From positions 1 to 64,000 of the forward strand of contig JAKZZE010000016.1 in assembly GCA_024220505.1 (NCBI GenBank): DNA of 64,000 nt, written 5' to 3'. Under the pieces are notes generated by a model, which saw only the letters and a program-made list of their open reading frames with translations, had not been told where the DNA came from and searched no databases. Numbering within the stretch: the first letter of the stretch is position 1; each line of letters opens with the position of its first letter. The position numbers were made by a program, and so were the translations under genes. Positions 1 through 9,457 of this stretch are shown here, in pieces. The DNA is from Rhizopus arrhizus. Its lineage: Eukaryota; Mucoromycota; Mucoromycetes; Mucorales; Rhizopodaceae.

Positions 1-565
1 CGTGCCGCTGCTGCTCGTGGTTTCCAGCCTGTAACTGGTGAACAGGCTTCGAGTATGTTTACATACCTCGCTCTCGGGATGACCTACACCGAAGCTCGTC
101 GTCGTCTCTCTCGTCTTGGTGCGGATAGTTGGCGTATCCTGGATGTTTGCTATCCTGCCCACTCTGTTGTCGTCTTCTGTACATCTGCAGTACAAGCTCT
201 CTTCTGTTGTTGGAAAAGGCCAAGATCCCTAGCTTGGATACCTTTGATCCACTTGATCCTGCAACCTGGCTGATCCCAAGTTTGACTCTGTTTCTTGAGG
301 AGGTAGTCATGCCATCTCGCTCATCAACGATGACCGCTCTCGCAAGGCTTTAGAGCGCTTGCGCTATCCTGTTGCTGTCTCTGTCTCTCGTTACTTTGTT
401 GGCGCAAGCCCTTGTCTCTGATGAGACAGTCTCTGAAGTGCTGTTGTCTGCTAAAGAAGACCGTCCAAAGACAACCCGCCATTACGATGACATGGCTGAA
501 GACATGGCTCTTGATGACTATGAGCATCACCGTCCTGCCTCTCGCTCTAGCTTTGGATCATTATA
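1..565 (+). pseudogene. LINE-1 ORF1 remnant (frameshifted)
   Basis: The first reading frame from base 1 contains phrases such as TYTEARRRLSRLG and RILDVCYPAHSVV. It then shifts frame to read IPSLDTFDPLDPATW and again near 335-400 to read RKALERLRYPVAVSVSRYF. The order resembles the C-terminal part of the ORF1 protein found upstream of LINE ORF2 in Mucorales-type fungi; this is pattern recognition, not a database match. Frameshifts near 190-215 and near 290, and stop codons near 415-425, make it a pseudogene. The 5' part lies outside the window. ORF1 proteins of LINEs bind the element RNA. Confidence 0.55.
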
Positions 566-2363
566 ATGATGAGTAGTAATACTTGTCATTATAATGTATC
601 CTCGGTCTCTGCTACTGGTATGGTCCCAGCTCCTCCTCCTCCCTTTGGTTTCTCATGGCTCCCATGGTCCGTCCTCTCCTTTACCACCATCATTCTTCTA
701 TTCCGCTCACAATCGGCTTGTGGAATGCCAATGGGCTTCAAGAATCCACAGCCGAGGATCTTCCGTCACTGCCAGTCGTTCTCTCTGGTGTTTATCACTG
801 AAACCTGGTTGCTTCCGCCTCACAGGATCCGTACTTCAGACACAGTTCAACCTGTATGGCTCTCCTGTGATCAACAGCTATCGTGGCTCTCAAGGTGTCT
901 CTGCTCTGGTGTCTCCTCGGTGTCCGATGGCTGTGGTACAGTTCCCGGTTCATACCAAGTATGCTCTGGGTCTGCGGTGGGTCGCTCCTTGCGTCTCATC
1001 TGCCTGTATTTGCCCCCTTCCTTGTCCAACGACGAGGTCTCTTCTGTGTTGGTTTCGTTGCCCTTGACAGACGAGACGATCATCTGTGGTGATCTGAATG
1101 CGCGTCTTGGTGCACTAACGGGTGATTCCGTTGCCAATGCTCGAGGTTTCGGTGCTGCTTCGCTGGTGTGAAGAACATGGTCTTTCTGTTCTGAACTCGA
1201 ACTCTCGCTCCTGGGGTACCTACTTTCTTGTCCTATCGTGGTGGTCAAGTCAAGCAAAGTATGATCGACTACTTCTTGACCAACATGACCTCTGTCCTTC
1301 GGTCCCCTCGGATGCAAGTCTACAGTGATCTCTCTCTTGGCTCTGACCAGAAACTGTTGTCCCTTGTCCTTTGACTATGCAGTCCCTGATGGTTATCCAT
1401 CGCAGCCCGTTCTCTCTTCTTCTTCTTCTTCTGCCCGTCGGCTATGGAACCTCTCTCGGTTGAAGGAACCCGATGTCTGTAGTCTGTAACGTGGCCACAT
1501 TCCAGTCCTTGGTCTCTCCATTGGTTGATCAGCTCAAAGCTCTGAAGTCAGGTCCTCCTTCTGCTGCTCCGCCTATAGACGCTCTCAATGACACTTTGAA
1601 TGAGGCGATCTATAGTGCACTCGACAAGTCGGTTGGCTCTCGCTCTTCTCGACCTTCCCAATGGAAGCCATTCTGGAATGCGCACTTGCAAGAACTCGCC
1701 GATGTTCGTGAACACCATTACCGCAAGTGGCGTCGTGCTATTGGCATCGACAAGGCCTTGTGGTGGGATCGACATCAGGCTGCTCAAGCCCGGTTCCGCT
1801 CTGCTCTCAAGTCTGCCAAGCGTCTCTCTTGGCGTGCTTTCTGTGACTCTCTGGCCCGTGGCGAACTTGCTCGTGCGATGTCGAAGGTGAAGGTGATTCG
1901 GAACCGACGACGTCAACAGGTTGGGTTACTCATCCTGACGGCCCTGCTGCAGGTGCGAACGCGATGCGTCAACACCTTGCCTCGGTCTACTCTGGTGACG
2001 GTCTTCCGTCAAGGCGTCCTGACCCTCTGCCCTCCGTCTCTGGTATGGTGCCTTTTGACCTCGATAGTCAAGACCCCTGGTATGCCCTCGTTCTCTGCTG
2101 ACAGTGTGGGTTCACTGATGCGACGTCTCCCTCTGCGTAAGGCTCCTGGTCCTGACCACTTGCGTACGGAGATGCTCCCTCCCCATCAAGTCTGTTCTGG
2201 CCCCACTGCTCTCTTTGCTCTTCAGTATCTGCACAGTGGTCGTATACCCCTTCTCTCTGGCGTCAAGCACAGGTGGTCCCCATCCACAAAAAGGGTGATC
2301 CTACCTCGCCAGGGAACTATCGTCCAATCTCCTTGACCTCCATTCGTTCGCAAGCTCTTTGAG
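566..2363 (+). pseudogene. LINE-1 ORF2 N-terminal half: endonuclease and linker remnant
   Basis: Pieces of an apurinic-like (EEP) endonuclease can be read in shifting frames: LVFITETW near 790 (the E of the ETW/QET motif) and IICGDLNARLG near 1080-1110 (the GDxN motif). A further piece, QSMIDYFLTNM near 1255-1290, matches the region before the final SDH motif. A linker rich in Arg/Lys/Trp follows at 1640-1900, and the RT entry motif LRKAPGPDHLRTEM is at about 2135-2175. Frame changes near 1150, 1480, 1915-2100 and 2335 split the protein. The endonuclease would nick target DNA for target-primed reverse transcription; here it cannot be made intact. Confidence 0.7.
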
Positions 2364-4115
2364 ATGTGTCTCTTTCCCTTTGTTGAAGATGTCTCTCCTC
2401 CGCTCGATGTAGTTCAAGGTGGTTTCCGTCACCAGCGTAGTGCATTGGATCAAGCTCTCTGTCTCCATGATCTGATGCACTCTTACCGACGCCGACACAA
2501 TCATTATCCTGTGGTCGCTTTCCTGGACATCAAGTCAGCCTATGATACAGTCGATCGTCATATCATATGGCAATCGATGCTCGCCTCTTCTGCTCCTCTG
2601 TCCTTAGTGTCCTTGTTGGCCAACATGTTTGATGATGTCTCGGTGTCTGTGTTGTGGCAGAACAATGTCTCTGATCCGTTTGTGCCGAGTACAGGTGTCC
2701 TTCAGGGCTCTGTCTTGAGTCCTCACCTGTATTCTATCTATGTCAACACATTGCCAGCTCTGCTTCGTTCTGCTGCTTCTGCAACAACAACCTCGGTGTT
2801 ATCGGTGTCTCCTTCTGGTCCTCCTGGTCCTGGTGCTCTGGTTCCCGATGGTCTTCCCTTTGGTCCTTTGATTGGTACTGCTGCTTTGTCTTCCTCGTCT
2901 CTGTCGCCCACACCCATCAACAGTCTGTTGTATGCGGATGATGTGGCGCTGGTTGGGTCTGCCAGCGAAGTTCGGCATATGCTGGACCTAGCGCAGATCC
3001 ATTCTCTGACTCTTGGTTACAAGTGGAGTCCACCAAAGTGTGCTGTTCTCAATGCACCTACTGCTACATCAAGTCGCTTCGTGTCAATGTCATTGTATGG
3101 TCAAGACCTCCCAACAACTGAAGAGTTTACATATCTTGGTGTCCCTTTCGATGGCAAAGGTATCTCGGTGTCTGCCATGATAAAGCATCGTTCTGCAAGT
3201 ACCTTGGCGGCTATGGCTCAACTTCACTCTATGGGTCTTAACCGCCAAGGCTTTACTCTGCTTCTCTCTTCTCGTCTCTTTGCTGCCTTCATCCGTCCTA
3301 AGCTCGAGTATGGCCTTGCTATTGCTCGACTTACAAGAAAGGACGGTGAAGAGCTTAACCGTGCTCAAGACCGGTGTCTTCGAATGCTTGTCGGTGGCCA
3401 TCGAACTGCCTCGACTGTAGTCCTCCGTCACATAACAAATCTGCCATCAATGACTTTTAGAGCTGATACCTTGGTTCTGAAGTTTTGTCTGCGTTTCCAA
3501 GGTCTTCCTGACGACTGTCTCCTGTCTCTGCTGTCTTCGTCTGTATCGCCGTCATTGCTGACACAGCTCCGTAAGCGGAAAATCGTGCTCGACTACCCTT
3601 CGGATGCTCCTCTTTCGTCCTCTCGTCTTGCCTCTTGGTTGCGAAGGTATCGTCAAGACCAGTTCCATAGCTTCTTACAGTCCACCCCTCAGGTTCTGAT
3701 CCGCGCTTGTCGCCCTGTTCTTCGGGTGGATCCCATCCTGTACTTGCCTGCCTCCCGTGCTGACCGGTCTCGTCTTATTAGATGGCGCATGGGTTGGATC
3801 CCAGGCAAGCCTGCTCCCTGTTCCTGTGGTCTTGGCGATACTTCTCGTTCTCATCTCATGGTCTGTACCTTGGTTCCTTCTGCTCTTTGGTGCTGCTTGC
3901 CTGTGCCGCCGGCTGGCTATGTGGGTCACCACATAGACTATGTCCTCAACTTGCTTCCTGTCTCTGCTTCTGCTCGGTGTCCGCCTTTCTGGTCCGCTCT
4001 TTGTCAGATCCTCTGTCACTTTGACAAGATCTGTCATCCTGACATCGAGTACAACTCGTCTTCTGCTCCAGGTCAAGTCTGGATTGACAAGTCCTCTGCT
4101 GCTACTACTCCCTAA
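2364..4115 (+). pseudogene. LINE-1 ORF2 C-terminal part: reverse transcriptase and Cys/His motif
   Basis: This 583-codon open stretch encodes a clear LINE reverse transcriptase. Visible motifs are GGFRHQRSALDQ (motif 2 region), AFLDIKSAYDTVDR (motif A, catalytic Asp), TGVLQGSVLSPHLYSIYVN (motif B) and LLYADDVALVG (motif C, catalytic YADD). A long low-complexity Ser/Pro insert lies between motifs B and C (about 2755-2915). The C-terminal CSCGLGDTSRSHLMVC is the Cys/His motif common after LINE RTs. The first methionine is not a real start: homology continues upstream in another frame. It is intact over the RT core but belongs to a broken ORF2, so an active product is unlikely. Confidence 0.85.
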
Positions 4116-4404
4116 TGACAAGCGCTCCGATCCACCCTCTGGCTTCTACCTCCCACTGCCAAACCATTTTAGTGCACGATGCGGAGGAGACCATGGTGTT
4201 GACGAGTTGCTCAGTAGTTGGTGTCTCCATTGGCCTTTTCTCTTTCCTTTTTTTCGCTCTTGTGTGCTCTGCGAGTGTTTTTTGTCTCTTGTCTCTTCTT
4301 TTTTGTTTCTTGAGTATGACTATCATGATATTTATCGCTTGTCAATATACTCCTAATATATATTAATAAAAAATCTTTGTCTATACTACCGAAGAAGGAG
4401 TAGG
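4116..4404 (+). other. LINE-1 3' untranslated tail
   Basis: No gene is seen. The stretch is strongly T-rich (TCTTTCCTTTTTTTCGC and similar), then becomes AT-rich and ends with TTAATAAAAAATCTTTG before Gypsy-A. An AATAAA-like signal lies near 4364. The LINE's exact 3' terminus is not certain because the following few tens of bases could already be target DNA. Confidence 0.55.
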
Positions 4405-4635
4405 TGTCGTGTCGAAGGTTAGAAGATTCAAACCTACCGTGTCAACTGGGTCTCGAAAACATTGTAGAGGTTCAAGACCAGATATTAGACTTAGACTCAA
4501 TAACATTCATGCAAATAGTGACTGTCATTGATTATATTATTATGACTTTATCAATATTAATAAAAGTACCTTTCTTTCGCAATAACTACTTTTTAGTTGT
4601 TTCCTAAAAAAGGCACACATAATTGTTGGCTGACA
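4405..4635 (+). repeat. Gypsy-A 5' LTR
   Basis: 231 bp, TG...CA ended, with TGTC/GACA inverted tips. It appears identical to the 3' copy at 9175-9405. AATAAAAG near 4558 could serve as the polyadenylation signal. Confidence 0.95.
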
Positions 4636-4663
4636 ATTGGTAGCATCTGTCTGTTTATTGATA

Positions 4664-7600
4664 ATGTCTGAACAACAGGAAGGAATGGGATGGTCTGCTA
4701 GGTATATGGATGCTAGTTCTAGTGTTGATAAAGATGCTTCTATTGGAGAAGGTACTGGTAATGATGATCAAGGTGTTACTTTAAATAATGAAGTTGTCAA
4801 AAAATTGTTGTCTGCTCTGTCTGATGGTACTTTTGCTACGCATAGGATAAAGGTGCGTGAGCCTGATTTATTTTATGGAGAGCGTTCGTCTTTAGCGGTT
4901 ACTACTTGGCTGGATTGCCTTAAAACTTACTTTGAATTGACAAGACTAAATAACTCTGAGAAAATGCTATATGCTGTTACTCTACTTCGTGGTGATGCTC
5001 AATTATGGTGGTCTCGTACTAAGTCTTCCTCCATGGCTCCTAAGCATTGGGATGCTTTCTGCGTTGCTTTTGCTCGTGAATTCAAACCTTTGAATAGTGA
5101 ATTGGCTGCTCGTGATAAGTTAGCTGCGCTTTATCAACATGGGGCTGTGTCAAGATATATTACAGAGTTTCGTTCAATTCAGCTTCAATTGGCTGACCTT
5201 TCAAAAGGGGACGCACTGGATAAATTTGTACGTGGCCTTAAAAAGAATATTCGTGTTGCTGTTCGTGCTCGTTTTCCTTCATCTTTAGAAATTGCGGAAT
5301 CTATGGCGTTGGCGATTGAAAGTGCTGCGGGTGAACTGACTATGCCTTACAGCCAAGAACAAATGGCGGTGGAAAATAGGAACGTAATACAATCAACAAT
5401 CCCTGCTCACTCTGACCCTTATCAAGATGATCCCATGGATCTGGATACTATTCGACAGGCACTAAATGCTATTGCTTATTCACGATCAAATAGAAATATG
5501 CGCTCTTCATACCAACAAGGTCGTCAACAAGTACGCTGCTTTGGGTGTCAAGGCTATGGTCATATTAAATCTGAGCGCCCTACATGGCGTAAGAATGGCT
5601 CTGATAACCGACGTGGGGGTCGTTTTACAAGGAACAATATGAATAACAACAAAACTGGTCACTTAAACTCTGTGGTACCTCTGAAGCACCAATCAAGTCA
5701 AGTACCTCTCTCTCATACTTCTGTTAACCTTGACTGTGACATGGATAACGACAACTTAGCTAAGGATCAATCATATATTTTAAACATTGAAAATAAAGAA
5801 ACTGACCTTCCCTTGTACGAGTTTGGTATAAATGTGGGTAATGTAGTACATGCAGTCAAGGCTCTGTTGGACACTGGTGCTAGTGCCAACTACATTTCGC
5901 CTCGTCTGGTTAATGATGGTATGAAGGTCATTCCATTACGACAAGCTCGTCAAGTTGAAACGGCTGGAGGTCATGTCAGCAATATTAAACACAAGGTTGA
6001 ATTTTCTCTCATCGCTCAAGGTTTACAGTATAAGGTGCAAGCTTATGTGTTTGAAATGAAGTTTGATGTCATTTTGGGTCAACAGTGGTTCCGTGATGCT
6101 CGTCCAGTTCCTGATTGGGTAAACAGTACATGGCTATTACCTGCTCGCAATGGTGTTGGGGAGGTGAGTTTGTCTCCAATTCAAGTTGCTGCTTCGGTGC
6201 CTCAAGACCTGGTCTATTTGATTTCAAAGAAACAAGTGCAACGTATCATTAAAAAGAAAAAAACTGACGAAATTTATTTGGTGCACTTCTCCAATTCTGT
6301 CCAAGAAGATAAGGAACAGTGCACCGCAAGGGTGACGTTGCAAAGGGAACTATTAAACGAGTTTAACGATGTCTTTAGAAATGATTTACCTCCAGGACTA
6401 CCTCCTGTCCGTATGGTTGAGCATGTCATTGACACTGGTGACTCCAAACCTATTAGTCGGCCTCCGTTCAAGATGAGTCCCAGGGAGCTTGATGAACTAC
6501 AAACGCAGTTGAAGGAACTGTTGTCACTAGGATTGATACGTCCGAGCTCTTCTCCTTGGGGTGCACCGGTGCTATTTGTTAGGAAGAAGGATGGGACCCT
6601 CCGTATGTGCATCGACTACCGTGCTGTCAACTCGCTGACTCGTCGTCTCAATACACCACTGCCAAGAATTGATGAGTGTTTAGAACGACTTGGTGGATCC
6701 AAGTATTTTTCAAGCATTGACCTAAAGAGTGGATATCATCAAGTTCGCATTAAGGACATGGACATTGCCAAGACTGCGTTCAACACAAGATATGGTTCAT
6801 TTGAATTTCTCGTGCTGCCTTTTGGTTTGACAAATAGCCCACCTACTTTCCAGAAGATGATGAATGCTGTCCTTGAAGATTACCTGGACAAGTTTGTACT
6901 GGTCTACCTTGATGACATTTTGGTCTACAGCAAGTCTGAAGAGGAGCACTTGGAGCACTTGCGTTTGGTTTTACACAAGCTTCGTGAAAACAAACTTTTT
7001 GCCAATCCAAAAAAATGTATTTTTAACCAAGCAAGCGTTGAGTTCTTAGGTTATCGTGTATCAGCTGAAGGTATTTTGCCTTCTGAATCGAAGATTGTGG
7101 CTGTCAAAGATTGGCCTAAGCCTACCAATGTTCAAGAAGTACGTCAGTTTGTTGGTCTCTGTTCCCATTACCGCAGGTTTATACCTGGCTTCTCATCTGT
7201 TGCTGCTCCATTGACCGACCTCACAAAAGGGGTAGGTGCAAAACGTAGATCAATTGAATGGTCAACTGTGTGTCAAGATGCTTTTGACAAGCTGAAGGCC
7301 TTGATGACTTCCTCGCCTGTACTACAGCACCCTGACTTGAGTAAGCCTTTTGTTATTGAGACTGACGCGTCTGATTTTGGTGTTGGTGCTGTCCTGCTAC
7401 AGCGGGATGACAATGATGTGCTTCATCCCCTTGCCTACGAGTCGAAGAAACTGTCATCTACCGAAAAGGGGTATCCAATACAAGAACGGGAGCTGCTGGC
7501 AGTCCTCCATGCCTTGCGTACTTGGAGATGTTTTGTGGATGGTGCTGATTACGTTGTATACACTGACCATAATCCATTGCAGTACTTACGCTCACAGACC

Positions 7601-9301
7601 AAGCCAACTCCTCGATTGGTAAGATGGATTTCAGAAATTGAAACGTACAGCCCAACCATCAAGTATAAACCGGGAAAGGAAAACGGTGTGCCCGATGCTT
7701 TGAGCCGTTGTTGTGATGCTGATACTTCAGGTAATACGTTGAACATGGAGCCTGATTACTTATATGTTGCAAAGGAATTATCTGAAGCTGACTGGCCTTT
7801 ATATTACAATCTTGAACTGCCCAAAAATATCTCTGATGCCATGAAGCAACGGATAGCAAGGGAGAGGGACAAGTTTGTTGTCCAAGATGGTCAAGTATGG
7901 AGAAAAGTAAAGGTTGGCCCAAGTGTGACACTGGTTCAATTCTGCCCTTTTTCAAGACGAGCAGACTTGGTATCTCAGTTCCATGAAGGTTTCGGACATG
8001 TTGGGCAGGCTACAGTGTTTGACCTATTGAAGAAGCGTTGGTGGTGGCCAACGATGCGATTGGATTTGAACAACTGGTTGTCATTTTGTCAACAATGTCA
8101 GCTTGCTGCTGGTGCCGGAAAAGACAAACACCATGCTGCAATGATTCCATCCGACGTTCCTTCCGCCTTTGCTCGATGGCACCTTGACTTCGTAGGAGAG
8201 TTACCCACTACCAAAAGAGGAAATCGGTGGCTTTTGACTGCTGTGGACTTTGCAACTAATTGGCCAATTGCTCGTGCTGTGCCTGCTTCTACTGCTGAAG
8301 CTGTTACTGACTTCATTTACGAAGAGATTGTCATGCGTTTTGGTTGCCCAGCTGAAATTGTCACAGATAGGGGCGCAAACTTCACCTCCAAGCTTGTCAA
8401 GCAGTATACAGATAGGGTCAAGGTGACTCACAAATTGACTTCTGCATTCCATCCAAGGACAAACGGTAAACGTGAGCGGTTGAATGGTGTACTAAAAGTT
8501 ATGTTAAGAAAATATGTACATGGTGCGATCCACATGTGGGACGAATTCGTTGATGCTGCTCTGTTTGCTGCCAGGATCCGTAAGCACCGTTCGGCGGGTT
8601 ATTCACCATTTTTCTTAGTATATGGACGTGAACCAGTTTTGCCTGGGGACTTGTTGCGGCCTTACCTTATCTCTGATGTGGCTAATGACCCTAGGACTGT
8701 GGCTGAACATACTGCTAGGGAACTGGAGGATCTTGGACAAGTTCGTGCTGCAGCTAAAAAAAGAATGTTGGCTGTTTCCGAGTACGATAAGAAGAGGTGG
8801 GATGCTGCTATCATTAAGGTGGATTTTGAAATCGGAGACCATGTATTGTTGCGGAATGAGCAAAAGTATGGCCTGGAATATAACTGGATGGGGCCTTTCC
8901 TTGTTGTGGACAAAAATGAAGAAACAAATATCTATAAGCTAGTATCAGTAGGAGGGGAACCGTATACTTCATGGGTCCATGTTGACCGTTTGAAAGAGGT
9001 CAAGGCTGAGGAAATCAAGAAACCCTGGTACAATCCAACGGTGTCTCGTGCTGCTTGGAGGGCAGAGATGGGCTTGTCTTCTGGTGCTGCTGGCAGTTCT
9101 GCTATTGTTGGCTCTTCTGATGTCGCTGATCTTGCTGTTGATCGAGGTCGATCACAAAGTTTAGGGGGAAATGATGTCGTGTCGAAGGTTAGAAGATTCA
9201 AACCTACCGTGTCAACTGGGTCTCGAAAACATTGTAGAGGTTCAAGACCAGATATTAGACTTAGACTCAATAACATTCATGCAAATAGTGACTGTCATTG
9301 A
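4664..9301 (+). CDS. Gypsy-A Gag-Pol polyprotein
   Basis: The start is the ATG at 4664; the frame is open from 4637 but the codons before it overlap the probable primer binding site. The protein is about 1545 residues. In order: a retrotransposon Gag domain (LYAVTLLRGDAQLWW near residue 110), a zinc knuckle CFGCQGYGHIKSERP near 295, and an aspartic protease ALLDTGASANYIS near 405. Then come a reverse transcriptase with YLDD (VLVYLDDILVYS), RNase H ETDASDFGVGAVL, the integrase HHCC finger (HEGFGH...CQQC) and the DDE core (WHLDFVGE, VTDRGANF, GKRERLN). No chromodomain is seen. The last 42 codons lie within the 3' LTR. The fourth zinc-knuckle ligand is Arg instead of Cys. Otherwise the frame is unbroken, so this may be the most nearly active retroelement here. 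Confidence 0.95.
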   Translation: MSEQQEGMGWSARYMDASSSVDKDASIGEGTGNDDQGVTLNNEVVKKLLSALSDGTFATHRIKVREPDLFYGERSSLAVTTWLDCLKTYFELTRLNNSEKMLYAVTLLRGDAQLWWSRTKSSSMAPKHWDAFCVAFAREFKPLNSELAARDKLAALYQHGAVSRYITEFRSIQLQLADLSKGDALDKFVRGLKKNIRVAVRARFPSSLEIAESMALAIESAAGELTMPYSQEQMAVENRNVIQSTIPAHSDPYQDDPMDLDTIRQALNAIAYSRSNRNMRSSYQQGRQQVRCFGCQGYGHIKSERPTWRKNGSDNRRGGRFTRNNMNNNKTGHLNSVVPLKHQSSQVPLSHTSVNLDCDMDNDNLAKDQSYILNIENKETDLPLYEFGINVGNVVHAVKALLDTGASANYISPRLVNDGMKVIPLRQARQVETAGGHVSNIKHKVEFSLIAQGLQYKVQAYVFEMKFDVILGQQWFRDARPVPDWVNSTWLLPARNGVGEVSLSPIQVAASVPQDLVYLISKKQVQRIIKKKKTDEIYLVHFSNSVQEDKEQCTARVTLQRELLNEFNDVFRNDLPPGLPPVRMVEHVIDTGDSKPISRPPFKMSPRELDELQTQLKELLSLGLIRPSSSPWGAPVLFVRKKDGTLRMCIDYRAVNSLTRRLNTPLPRIDECLERLGGSKYFSSIDLKSGYHQVRIKDMDIAKTAFNTRYGSFEFLVLPFGLTNSPPTFQKMMNAVLEDYLDKFVLVYLDDILVYSKSEEEHLEHLRLVLHKLRENKLFANPKKCIFNQASVEFLGYRVSAEGILPSESKIVAVKDWPKPTNVQEVRQFVGLCSHYRRFIPGFSSVAAPLTDLTKGVGAKRRSIEWSTVCQDAFDKLKALMTSSPVLQHPDLSKPFVIETDASDFGVGAVLLQRDDNDVLHPLAYESKKLSSTEKGYPIQERELLAVLHALRTWRCFVDGADYVVYTDHNPLQYLRSQTKPTPRLVRWISEIETYSPTIKYKPGKENGVPDALSRCCDADTSGNTLNMEPDYLYVAKELSEADWPLYYNLELPKNISDAMKQRIARERDKFVVQDGQVWRKVKVGPSVTLVQFCPFSRRADLVSQFHEGFGHVGQATVFDLLKKRWWWPTMRLDLNNWLSFCQQCQLAAGAGKDKHHAAMIPSDVPSAFARWHLDFVGELPTTKRGNRWLLTAVDFATNWPIARAVPASTAEAVTDFIYEEIVMRFGCPAEIVTDRGANFTSKLVKQYTDRVKVTHKLTSAFHPRTNGKRERLNGVLKVMLRKYVHGAIHMWDEFVDAALFAARIRKHRSAGYSPFFLVYGREPVLPGDLLRPYLISDVANDPRTVAEHTARELEDLGQVRAAAKKRMLAVSEYDKKRWDAAIIKVDFEIGDHVLLRNEQKYGLEYNWMGPFLVVDKNEETNIYKLVSVGGEPYTSWVHVDRLKEVKAEEIKKPWYNPTVSRAAWRAEMGLSSGAAGSSAIVGSSDVADLAVDRGRSQSLGGNDVVSKVRRFKPTVSTGSRKHCRGSRPDIRLRLNNIHANSDCH

Positions 9302-9405
9302 TTATATTATTATGACTTTATCAATATTAATAAAAGTACCTTTCTTTCGCAATAACTACTTTTTAGTTGTTTCCTAAAAAAGGCACACATAATTGTTGGC
9401 TGACA
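9175..9405 (+). repeat. Gypsy-A 3' LTR
   Basis: 231 bp, indistinguishable by eye from the 5' LTR. The gag-pol stop codon (9299-9301) lies inside it. It is followed by TAGG, matching the bases before the 5' LTR. Confidence 0.95.
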
Positions 9406-9457
9406 TAGGTGTTTGTCGTAGTGGTTAAGGCGCTACCGTATGGGTTGAGTGTCCTAT
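9406..9457 (+). other. tRNA-like 5' half fragment (box A-like)
   Basis: This short spacer between Gypsy-A and E1 contains GTAGTGGTTAAGGCG, very like the D-arm and box A of a tRNA of the Ser/Leu type. A 3-bp D-stem (GTC/GGC) can be drawn, but the anticodon stem does not close convincingly, and the 3' half, which would lie beyond E1, is not found. It may be a disrupted tRNA gene, a tRNA pseudogene or a SINE head. It is not called as a functional tRNA. Confidence 0.3.

Larger units (their letters stand above)
1..4400 (+). mobile_element. LINE-1: decayed non-LTR retrotransposon, 5' end outside window
   Basis: The stretch reads as ORF1 remnant, endonuclease remnant, reverse transcriptase and 3' untranslated tail on the + strand. 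It is visibly richer in G+C than the rest of the window, and coding continuity is broken by several frameshifts, so this copy is dead. The 3' tail after 4116 is T-rich and ends near an AATAAAAAATC stretch around 4365. Gypsy-A is inserted just beyond. The clade cannot be set without a search; the YADD reverse transcriptase and C-terminal Cys/His motif are typical of endonuclease-bearing LINEs. Confidence 0.85.
4405..9405 (+). mobile_element. Gypsy-A: full-length Ty3/gypsy LTR retrotransposon
   Basis: Two 231-bp LTRs (4405-4635 and 9175-9405) look identical base for base, start TGTC and end GACA. They flank one uninterrupted gag-pol ORF. The 4-bp sequence TAGG stands directly before (4401-4404) and after (9406-9409) the element; a 5-bp TAGGT duplication is equally possible if the LTR starts one base later. 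A candidate primer binding site beginning TGGTAGCATCTG starts at about 4638, just after the 5' LTR. Identical LTRs imply a very recent insertion. It sits between the 3' end of LINE-1 and a tRNA-like fragment. Confidence 0.95.

Noticed and set aside
3675..4121. 148-codon - strand ORF in LINE-1
   Set aside because: Antisense to the RT C-terminal region; its Arg/Ser-rich composition is what the complement of this CT-rich sense strand would give.
9406..9457. Functional tRNA gene
   Set aside because: Only a D-arm/box A-like half is present, the anticodon stem does not pair, and no 3' half is found.
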